A stretch of DNA of 18,398 bases from JAMXLO01 sp041487355. Its GTDB lineage: Bacteria > Pseudomonadota > Alphaproteobacteria > Acetobacterales > Acetobacteraceae. Of the stretch, positions 1 to 6,078 are shown piece after piece. Each line of letters starts with the position of its first letter. Positions within the stretch are counted from its first letter, which is position 1. The DNA lies in NCBI GenBank assembly GCA_041487355.1, contig JBGPND010000095.1, positions 1-18,398 of the forward strand, written 5' to 3'. The notes beneath the pieces are model-generated. The model was not told the origin of the DNA. It ran no database searches and saw only the letters and a program-made list of their open reading frames with translations. A program made the translations under genes and the position numbers.

Positions 1-76
1 CGGGGCCGACATACTCGTCCAGCGATTCTGGCAGAAGCAGGGTTTGGGATCGGTCGTGACCGGCGATGTGGGACAT
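1..76 (-). CDS. IS1182-type transposase, N-terminal fragment running off the left edge
   Basis: The reverse strand reads from an ATG at 76 without a stop to the window edge, giving 25 residues that begin MSHIAGHDRSQTLLLPESLD. From memory this is the characteristic opening of IS1182-family (IS5-like, DDE) transposases, which begin with an IAG-DRSQ-LLPE-LDDYVG pattern. Only the start of the gene is present, so the catalytic residues cannot be checked and intactness is unknown. No convincing ribosome binding site precedes it. The element's right end should lie between the ATG and the neighbouring dioxygenase gene. Family assignment rests on recognition of a short stretch. Confidence 0.7.
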   Translation of the reverse strand, partial: MSHIAGHDRSQTLLLPESLDEYVGP

Positions 77-172
77 GCCGGATTCTATCAAGTATTACGC
101 CGCGCCGGAATCCCTTTAGGCAGGGTTTTCACACGGTCTGTCTGATTTGCGCACCGCAACAATTCGCCGTCC
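77..172. other. Non-coding strip holding the probable right end of the insertion sequence
   Basis: This 96-base gap separates the start of the leftward transposase from the 3' end of the leftward dioxygenase gene. It should contain the transposase promoter and the terminal inverted repeat. The stretch around 122-142 (CAGGGTTTTCACACGGTCTG) resembles sequences I associate with IS1182 ends, but the other end is outside the window, so neither the repeat nor a target duplication can be confirmed. No other gene or hairpin was seen here. Confidence 0.3.
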
Positions 173-730
173 CTATTCCCGCAGCAGCGCCCTGTTCGAA
201 TCCTCGAACAACTGCCGCGCCTTCGCCACGTCATACTGACGCTCGTGCAGGGTCTCGGCGTCCCACTCGCTCCGCTCCTGCTTGAGGAAGTCCCCGCCAT
301 AGGCGTGGATCGCACCGGTCAGGCGCGGGATCGGATTGGTCACCGAGTGGATGATGTCAGGACCCATCGGCGTGCAGTCGCCGCGACACAGCGAACGCGC
401 CCCGGCTGCCTCGATCTCGCGGTTCGCACCCGGCGGCAGGCGACGCCAGAAGATGTTGTCCTCGCGCCCGGTGTAGATGCCGATCACCGCCCACATGTGA
501 TGGTCGTGCGGCATGATCGTCATGCCGGGACCCCAGATCAGGTTCAGGATCGTCAGGTTGGGCGAGCGGAACAGGATGTTGATCCCCGCCCGCTGCGGCT
601 CGCCCAGTGCGGCGATCACCGAATCCGACTCGCTCACCGCATGGGCCACCACCTCCCGCACCCCCTTGTGGCTGGCGTCCTGCGCCACCGCGTCCTGGCA
701 ATCGGCGAAAAACCGGTCGAGGTCGAGCAT
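173..730 (-). CDS. Cupin-fold thiol dioxygenase-like protein (cysteine / 3-mercaptopropionate dioxygenase family)
   Basis: This is a 185-residue cytosolic protein. The start at 730 is chosen because GGGAGGA sits just upstream; a longer open frame extends further but lacks family-like sequence. Features match bacterial thiol dioxygenases, which use non-haem iron to oxidise a small thiol to its sulfinate. An HDHH cluster (residues 75-78) and His128 in DIIHSVTNP fit the three-histidine iron site. IHAY at 141-144 fits the His/Tyr pair of the family's catalytic triad. Substrate cannot be decided between cysteine and 3-mercaptopropionate. The gene is transcribed away from fliF and carries a palindrome just upstream (750-767). 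The fold is fairly certain, the substrate is not. Confidence 0.75.
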   Translation of the reverse strand: MLDLDRFFADCQDAVAQDASHKGVREVVAHAVSESDSVIAALGEPQRAGINILFRSPNLTILNLIWGPGMTIMPHDHHMWAVIGIYTGREDNIFWRRLPPGANREIEAAGARSLCRGDCTPMGPDIIHSVTNPIPRLTGAIHAYGGDFLKQERSEWDAETLHERQYDVAKARQLFEDSNRALLRE

Positions 731-749
731 CGGCTTCCTCCCTGAGAGG

Positions 750-767
750 TGATCCTTGGAAGGATCA
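750..767. promoter_or_regulatory. Perfect 8-bp inverted repeat upstream of the thiol dioxygenase gene, candidate operator
   Basis: TGATCCTT-GG-AAGGATCA has 8-base arms around a 2-base centre. It ends 19 bases before the dioxygenase ATG (730, leftward), where a repressor could block transcription. The spacer is too short for a good RNA hairpin, which favours a protein binding site. No regulator gene is adjacent, so the binding protein is unknown. Confidence 0.45.
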
Positions 768-874
768 TAGCCGATTCTCTGCCCAGGAGAGCAGGAATTT
801 GCCCCCGCCCTCGGCGCCGCTCGGCCTGCTGCATCGTCATCCCGCCCGCGCACCCGCGCACCCGGCACAATCTG

Positions 875-894
875 CCCTGTCGTTAACGGCAGGG
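875..894. promoter_or_regulatory. 20-bp near-perfect palindrome in the fliF upstream region
   Basis: CCCTGTCGTTAACGGCAGGG has 10-base arms with one mismatched pair (T880 with G889), centred on GTTAAC and lying about 105 bases before the chosen fliF start. It overlaps the CtrA-like box. In Caulobacter, FlbD represses fliF by binding near its promoter, so a dyad here could serve such a purpose, but which protein binds is inference. Confidence 0.4.
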
Positions 895-897
895 TAA
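883..897 (+). promoter_or_regulatory. CtrA-like box (TTAA-N7-GTAA) upstream of the flagellar operon
   Basis: TTAA at 883-886 and GTAA at 894-897 are separated by seven bases, one mismatch from the known CtrA consensus TTAA-N7-TTAA. CtrA controls early flagellar promoters, including fliF, in Caulobacter, and motility in several other alphaproteobacteria. Such AT-rich tetramers are uncommon in this GC-rich DNA, which adds weight. No -10/-35 elements could be assigned confidently. Confidence 0.4.
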
Positions 898-999
898 GCG
901 CAACAGGGCAAGCTTCGCGCCACGGCATGAGGCTTGGCTGCCGGGAAACGAGCCAGGCCACAGAGTACGCGCCTTACCGAAGGTGCAGAGGTGATGGCA

Positions 1000-2649
1000 A
1001 TGAAGGGCCTCGTCGAGGGGCTGCGAGCCCTGGGCCCTGCCCGGCTCGCCGCGATGGGCGCCGTCGCGCTCGGCATGCTCGGCATGCTCGCGCTGATGGT
1101 GCTGCGCGGCGGCGCCGAGCCGATGGCATTGCTTTACGGCGATCTCGACCTGCGCGATTCCGCCCAGGTGGTCGACCAGCTCACCCGCCGCCACATTCCA
1201 TACCGCATCGCCGGCAACGGCAGCCAGATCCTGGTGGCGGCCGACCAGGTGCCGGAAGCCCGGCTGGCGCTGGCGAAGGAGGGACTGCCCGCCGGCGGCT
1301 CGGTCGGCTATGAAATCTTCGACCGCAGCGACGGCCTCGCCGCCACCGAGTTCCAGCAGAAGATCAACGAGACCAGCGCGCTGGAGGGCGAGCTCGCACG
1401 CACCATCCGCGTCATCCAAGGCGTGCGCGGCGTGCGCGTGCACCTCGTGCTGCCGCGGCGCGAGCCCTTCGCGCGCGAGCGCCAGGATGCCCAGGCCAGC
1501 GTAATGCTGACGATGGCCGGCGTCGCACGGCTGGACCGCGAGGGCGTGCAGGCGATCCTGAACCTCGTCGCCGCCGCGGTGCCGGGACTGCGCCCGCAGA
1601 ACATCGCCATCGTCGATTCGCGCGGCGACCTGTTGGCGCGCGCCGGCCAGCCAGTGGGCCAGGCCGCGGCCGCGCTGACCACCGAGGAGGTGCGCCGCGC
1701 CACCGAACTTCGACTGGCGCGCGCGGTGGAGGAGATGCTGGAGCGCAGCCTGGGCGCCGGCCATGTGCGCGCCGAGGCCGCCGTGCGCATGAGCTTCGAC
1801 AAGCTGAACCAGACCGAGGAGCGCTACGATCCCGACGGGCAGGTGACGCGCAGCACGCAGAGCGTCAACAACACCACCAAGAGCACCGAGGCTTCCAGCA
1901 CGGTCACGGTACAGAACAACCTGCCGAACGCGGATGCCGGGAAGGAAGGCGCCGGTTCGCAGGAATCGCGGCAGGAAGAGACAACCAATTATGAGATCAG
2001 CCGGACAGTCCGCACCCTGATCCGCGAGCAGCCGCAGATCGACCGGATCAGCCTCGCGGTCATGATCGATGGCACGGACACCGTGGGCGCCGATGGCAAG
2101 CATGCGTGGCAACCGCGCGCGGGCGAGGAACTCGATCGCATCACCGGCCTGGTGAAGAGCGCGATCGGCTACGACGAGAAGCGCGGCGACCACGTCGAGG
2201 TGGTGAGCCTGCGCTTCGCCTCCGAGGACACCGCACCGGTAGCCGACACCGGCGGGCTGCTCGGCTTGCACCTGGAGAAGGCGGATCTGCTGCATCTGGC
2301 GCAGACCGCGTTGTTCGGCGTGATCGGCGTGCTGGCGCTCCTGCTGGTGTTGCGGCCGATGGTGATGCGGCTGACCACGCTCGGTCACACCGCACTGCGT
2401 GGCGGCGGCGCGGGGCTGGCTTCGCTCGCCGGTCCCGCCACGGCCGCGTTGTCCGCTCCGGCCATGGCCGCCATGTCGGTCGCCGGGTCGCCCCCGCGTC
2501 TGCTCGAGGACGAGAGCATGGTGAACATCGCCCAGATCGAGGGACAGATGCGCGCCTCCTCGCTGCGCCGGATCGGCGAACTCGTGGAGAAGCACCCGGA
2601 GGAGACGCTGTCGATCGTGCGCGGCTGGATGGTGCAGGAGAACGGCTGA
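1000..2649 (+). CDS. fliF: Flagellar M-ring protein FliF
   Basis: This 549-residue inner-membrane protein forms the MS ring, the base on which the flagellar rotor and export gate assemble. Membrane segments are near residues 17-36 and 433-455. Between them lie the YscJ/FliF ring-building domains and the FliF C domain, with its typical Asn/Thr/Ser-rich stretch (NNTTKSTEASSTVTVQNN). The last 40 residues form the cytoplasmic FliG-binding tail. ATG 1000 is chosen because GAGGTG lies six bases before it; ATG 994, with GAAGG ten bases upstream, is an alternative adding two residues. It is the first gene of the flagellar operon. fliG begins one base after its stop, implying translational coupling. 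Confidence 0.96.
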   Translation: MKGLVEGLRALGPARLAAMGAVALGMLGMLALMVLRGGAEPMALLYGDLDLRDSAQVVDQLTRRHIPYRIAGNGSQILVAADQVPEARLALAKEGLPAGGSVGYEIFDRSDGLAATEFQQKINETSALEGELARTIRVIQGVRGVRVHLVLPRREPFARERQDAQASVMLTMAGVARLDREGVQAILNLVAAAVPGLRPQNIAIVDSRGDLLARAGQPVGQAAAALTTEEVRRATELRLARAVEEMLERSLGAGHVRAEAAVRMSFDKLNQTEERYDPDGQVTRSTQSVNNTTKSTEASSTVTVQNNLPNADAGKEGAGSQESRQEETTNYEISRTVRTLIREQPQIDRISLAVMIDGTDTVGADGKHAWQPRAGEELDRITGLVKSAIGYDEKRGDHVEVVSLRFASEDTAPVADTGGLLGLHLEKADLLHLAQTALFGVIGVLALLLVLRPMVMRLTTLGHTALRGGGAGLASLAGPATAALSAPAMAAMSVAGSPPRLLEDESMVNIAQIEGQMRASSLRRIGELVEKHPEETLSIVRGWMVQENG

Positions 2650-2650
2650 G

Positions 2651-3664
2651 GTGCTGAAGTCCGAAGACTACCGCGCGCTGGGCGGACCGCAGAAGGCGGC
2701 CCTCTTCATGATGGCGCTCGGCGAAGAGCAGTGCACGCGGCTGTTTGCCTTGATGCACGAGGACGAGATCAAGGACATTTCCGCCGCCATGTCGCAGCTC
2801 GGCGCGGTGCGCGCCGAGGTGGTTGAGCGGCTCTGCCTCGACTTCGTCGACAACATGGGCGCCGCGGGCAACCTGGTCGGCAGCTACGAGAGCACCGAGC
2901 GGCTGCTGCAGAAATCGCTGCCGCGCGACCGCGCCTCCCAAATCATGGAGGAAATCCGTGGCCCCGCCGGGCGTACCATGTGGGACAAGCTCGGCAACGT
3001 GCACGAGGCGGTGCTGGCGAATTACCTGAAGAACGAATACCCGCAGACGGTCGCGGTGGTGCTGTCCAAGGTGCGCCCGGACCATGCGGCGCGCGTGCTG
3101 ACCCTGCTGCCGGACTCGTTCGCGATGGAAGTCGTCATGCGCATGCTGCGCATGGAGAGCGTGCAGAAGGACGTGCTCGACGGCGTCGAGCGCACGCTGC
3201 GGGCGGAATTCATGTCAAACCTCGCCCGCAGTACGCGGCGCGACTCGCACGAGATGATGGCGGAAATCTTCAACAATCTCGACCGCCAGTCGGAGACGCG
3301 CTTCCTGGCCGCGCTCGAGGAGCGCAACCGCGAGTCGGCCGAACGCATCAAGTCGCTGATGTTCACCTTCGACGATCTGATCCGCCTCACGCCACAGGCG
3401 GTGCAGATCCTGCTTCGCGCAATCGAAAAGGACAAGCTGCCGATCGCGCTGAAGGGTGCCTCGGAGAAAATCCGCGAGATGTTCTTCAAGAACATGTCTG
3501 AGCGCGCCGGCAATATCCTGAAGGACGACATCGAGGCGCTTGGCCCGGTGCGGCTGCGCGACGTCGACGAAGCACAGTCCGGCATCGTGGCCCTCGCCAA
3601 GGAGCTGGCGGCGCAGGGCCAGCTCGAGATCGCCGAGAGCAAGGACGAGGAGCTGGTCTACTAG
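2651..3664 (+). CDS. fliG: Flagellar motor switch protein FliG
   Basis: This 337-residue rotor protein links FliF to the C ring and contacts the stator. It begins with GTG at 2651, one base after the fliF stop, with AGGAGA in the end of fliF as the likely ribosome site. N-terminal, middle and C-terminal FliG domains are all recognisable. The middle-domain EHPQ motif appears as EYPQ in NEYPQTVAVVLSKVRPDHAA. The C-terminal domain begins at MFTFDDL and carries the charged helix (QAVQILLRAIEKDKL) that faces the stator. Length is typical. The fliF-fliG order is widely conserved. Confidence 0.97.
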   Translation: MLKSEDYRALGGPQKAALFMMALGEEQCTRLFALMHEDEIKDISAAMSQLGAVRAEVVERLCLDFVDNMGAAGNLVGSYESTERLLQKSLPRDRASQIMEEIRGPAGRTMWDKLGNVHEAVLANYLKNEYPQTVAVVLSKVRPDHAARVLTLLPDSFAMEVVMRMLRMESVQKDVLDGVERTLRAEFMSNLARSTRRDSHEMMAEIFNNLDRQSETRFLAALEERNRESAERIKSLMFTFDDLIRLTPQAVQILLRAIEKDKLPIALKGASEKIREMFFKNMSERAGNILKDDIEALGPVRLRDVDEAQSGIVALAKELAAQGQLEIAESKDEELVY

Positions 3665-4339
3665 ATGGACGGATCGCTGCATTTCACGCAATCACCGCGG
3701 CCCCTCGGCGCGCTGTTCGAGGAGGATTTCGATCTGCCGGAGATTGCCCCCGAGCCCGAGGTGATCGAGCCCGCGTTTTCCGCGGCCGAACTGGCCAGTG
3801 CGCGTGAAGCCGCCGCGCGGAAGGGCCACGCCGCGGGACTGGAGGAGGCTGCCGCCAGTGACGCCGCCGCCACAAGGCGCGCGATCGAGTCAGTCGCCTC
3901 GCAACTCGCGGACGCCCGCGACACGGCGGGCGCACTCGCCGAACAGTCGGCCGATGCGATCGCGCGGCTGCTGCTCGACAGCCTGGCCGCGGCTTTTCCG
4001 GTGCTTTGCGCCCGCTACGGCGAGGCGGAAGTGCAAGCGATCGTGCGCGCCGTCTTGCCGGCACTGACCCAGGAGCAGGTGATCACGGTGCGCGCGAATC
4101 CGCGCACCGCACCGTCTCTCGTGCGCGAGATCGGCCGGCTCGATCCGGACCTCGCCTCGCGCGTGCAGATCGCCGAGTGCGATGCGATGCCGCCAGGCGA
4201 CGTGCGCGTTGCCTGGCGCAACGGTGCGGCGGCCCGCGACGCCGCCGCACTTTGGGAACAGGTGGCGGCGATCCTGGCGCCTGCCGGGCTGCTGCGGACC
4301 GATGCGATGATTATCAGGGAGACTGTCGATGGCGACTGA
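3665..4339 (+). CDS. fliH: Flagellar assembly protein FliH / FlbE
   Basis: This 224-residue cytoplasmic protein corresponds by position and character to FliH (FlbE in Caulobacter), which binds and restrains the export ATPase FliI. The N-terminal 40 residues are acidic and proline-rich. Residues 40-110 are an Ala/Glu/Arg-rich helical stretch, and the C-terminal half has the alternating hydrophobic pattern of the FliH/V-ATPase E-subunit-like domain. The ATG directly abuts the fliG stop, with GAGGAG upstream. Its end overlaps fliN by 11 bases. Sequence conservation in this family is low, so the call leans partly on its place between fliG and fliN. No fliI is in the window. Confidence 0.85.
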   Translation: MDGSLHFTQSPRPLGALFEEDFDLPEIAPEPEVIEPAFSAAELASAREAAARKGHAAGLEEAAASDAAATRRAIESVASQLADARDTAGALAEQSADAIARLLLDSLAAAFPVLCARYGEAEVQAIVRAVLPALTQEQVITVRANPRTAPSLVREIGRLDPDLASRVQIAECDAMPPGDVRVAWRNGAAARDAAALWEQVAAILAPAGLLRTDAMIIRETVDGD

Positions 4340-4655
4340 CATGGAACTGGCCGAACTGGCCGAGCCTGCCGCATCCAGCAACGAGAGCGGCTCACCGCGC
4401 GGCGCCCGCGAGCTGGAGGCGGTCTACGACATACCGGTCACCGTCAGCGCCGTGCTCGGCAAGGCAACGATGCAGGTGAGTCAGCTCCTCAAGCTCGGCC
4501 GCGGCGCCGTGGTCGAGCTGGACCGAAAGCTGGGTGAGGCGATCGACATCTACGTCAACAACCGCCTGGTCGCGCGCGGCGAGGTGGTGATGGTCGACGA
4601 CAGCCGCCTCGGTGTGACCATGACGGAAATCGTCAAGACCGACCGGACGATGTGA
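4329..4655 (+). CDS. fliN: Flagellar motor switch protein FliN
   Basis: This 108-residue protein is a C-ring component that, with FliM and FliG, switches rotor direction and helps dock export substrates. After a low-complexity N-terminal 30 residues, the conserved FliN/SpoA domain is clear: YDIPVTVSAVLGKATM, LLKLGRGAVVELDRKLGE, YVNNRLVARGEVVMVDDSRLGV. The start is supported by AGGGAGA upstream and by the 11-base overlap with fliH. fliM is not in the window. Length is typical for an alphaproteobacterial FliN. Confidence 0.96.
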   Translation: MATDMELAELAEPAASSNESGSPRGARELEAVYDIPVTVSAVLGKATMQVSQLLKLGRGAVVELDRKLGEAIDIYVNNRLVARGEVVMVDDSRLGVTMTEIVKTDRTM

Positions 4656-4662
4656 GGCGCCG

Positions 4663-6003
4663 GTGCGCGTCCTGATCATCGGCTCGTTGGCTGGCGAACT
4701 CGGGCAGGCAGCGCGGATCGCGATCGCGCGCGGCGCGAAGCTCGACCAGGCGGATGACGCCGATACCGCGCTGGCGCGGCTGCGCGCGGACGGACGCGTC
4801 GACCTCGTGCTGTGCGATCTGGCGCATGACGTGGGCGCGGTGGTACGCGCGCTCGCCGCCGAACGCATCGCGGTGCCGGTTGTCGCCTGCGGCACAGGCG
4901 ACGATGCGGAGGCAGCCGCGCGCGCCATCCGCGAGGGTGCCCGCGAGTTCCTGCCGCTGCCGCCTGATCCCGACCTGATCGCCGCCATCCTGGAAGCCGC
5001 CGCCGGCGAGACCCACGCGATGATCGTGCGCGATCCCGCCATGCACGAAGCGGTGCGCCGTGCCGAGCAGGTCGCGACCTCCGATGCCTCGGTGCTGATC
5101 ATGGGCGAATCGGGCACCGGGAAGGAAGTGCTGGCGCGCCACATCCATCGCCGCTCGCGCCGCTCCGCGGGAGCTTTCGTCGCGCTGAACTGCGCCGCGA
5201 TCCCGGACAACCTGCTGGAGTCCGAGCTGTTCGGCCACGAGAAGGGTGCGTTCTCCGGCGCCGTCGCGCGCCGCATCGGCAAGTTCGAGGCGGCGGATGG
5301 CGGGACACTGCTGCTCGATGAGATCAGCGAGATGGATATCCGCCTGCAGGCGAAGCTGTTGCGCACCTTGCAGGAAAGGGAGATCGACCGGCTGGGCGGG
5401 GCGGCACCCGTACGGGTGAACGTGCGCATCCTCGCCACCGCCAACCGCGACCTTCTATCCGAAGTGCAGCGTGGCACATTCCGGGAAGATCTGTATTTCC
5501 GCCTCAACGTGGTTTCGCTGCAAATTCCTCCGCTGCGGGAGCGGCCTGGCGATATTGCGGCGCTCGCCGAGCATTTCGCCCGTCGCTATGCCGACGTGAA
5601 TGGGCTGCCGTTCCGCCCGCTCTCGCGCGAAGCGTTGCTCCGTCTCGCGTCGCATGGCTGGCGGGGCAATGTGCGCGAGCTCGAGAATGTTGTGCATCGC
5701 GCCGTGCTGCTTGCCGACGGTTCGCAGATCGGCATCGAGGCGATCGAGCTGGGTCCGCCTGCAACCGCGTCCCGAGGCTCCGGCGCGACGGCGAGTGCTG
5801 GCGGCATTGCTACGCTGGTCGGGCGAAAGATGGTGGAGGTGGAGCGCGACCTGATCATCGAGACGCTCGGCCACACGCTGGGCAATCGGACGCATGCGGC
5901 GACCATCCTCGGCATCTCGATCCGCGCGCTGCGCAACAAGCTGCGCGACTATGCCGCCCAGGGCGTCCCGGTGCCCCCGCCTGCCGCCGGCATCGCCGCC
6001 TGA
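4663..6003 (+). CDS. flbD: Sigma-54-dependent flagellar transcriptional regulator FlbD
   Basis: This 446-residue activator has a receiver-like domain (1-120), an AAA+ sigma-54 interaction domain and a Fis-type helix-turn-helix (about 397-431). Walker A is GESGTGKE (148-155) and Walker B ends in LLLDE (216-220). The receiver lacks the usual N-terminal acidic pair (it reads MRVLIIGSLAG), as in Caulobacter FlbD, which is controlled by FliX rather than by phosphorylation. The C-terminal GNRTHAATILGISIRALRNK and VPVPPP tail also resemble FlbD. The sigma-54-contacting loop reads GAFSGA instead of GAFTGA (195-200). It starts with GTG, with GAGG five bases upstream, seven bases after fliN. FlbD activates late flagellar genes and represses fliF in Caulobacter. 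No fliX was seen. Confidence 0.93.
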   Translation: MRVLIIGSLAGELGQAARIAIARGAKLDQADDADTALARLRADGRVDLVLCDLAHDVGAVVRALAAERIAVPVVACGTGDDAEAAARAIREGAREFLPLPPDPDLIAAILEAAAGETHAMIVRDPAMHEAVRRAEQVATSDASVLIMGESGTGKEVLARHIHRRSRRSAGAFVALNCAAIPDNLLESELFGHEKGAFSGAVARRIGKFEAADGGTLLLDEISEMDIRLQAKLLRTLQEREIDRLGGAAPVRVNVRILATANRDLLSEVQRGTFREDLYFRLNVVSLQIPPLRERPGDIAALAEHFARRYADVNGLPFRPLSREALLRLASHGWRGNVRELENVVHRAVLLADGSQIGIEAIELGPPATASRGSGATASAGGIATLVGRKMVEVERDLIIETLGHTLGNRTHAATILGISIRALRNKLRDYAAQGVPVPPPAAGIAA

Positions 6004-6039
6004 GCGTCATGCACACTTTAGGGGCTCCCTCCCCCCCAA

Positions 6040-6062
6040 CCCCCTCCCGCAAGGGGAGGGGG
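6040..6062. repeat. C-rich/G-rich hairpin repeat between flbD and flhA
   Basis: A perfect 9-base stem (CCCCCTCCC / GGGAGGGGG) closes a GCAAG loop, preceded by a further C-rich run from about 6025. It looks like the CCCTCCC-GCAA-GGGAGGG extragenic repeats dispersed in many alphaproteobacterial genomes. It occupies most of the 75-base flbD-flhA gap and ends 16 bases before the flhA ATG. It could terminate or attenuate transcription in either direction, though no T-run follows. Confidence 0.65.
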
Positions 6063-6078
6063 CCGCGCGCTTACTCAA

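Noticed and set aside
845..864. Short CCCGCGCA tandem-like repeat upstream of fliF
   Set aside because: About two imperfect units in a C/G-only stretch; not distinguishable from composition.
888..912. Possible sigma-54 promoter (GG-N10-GC) upstream of fliF
   Set aside because: At least two GG-N10-GC hits occur here, but neither matches the wider TGGCAC and TTGC elements, and such spacing is frequent by chance in GC-rich DNA.
883..2595. A 570-codon open frame on the reverse strand opposite fliF
   Set aside because: It mirrors a certain fliF gene, its translation is rich in His, Arg, Ala and Gln without family motifs, and such antisense frames are expected in GC-rich DNA.
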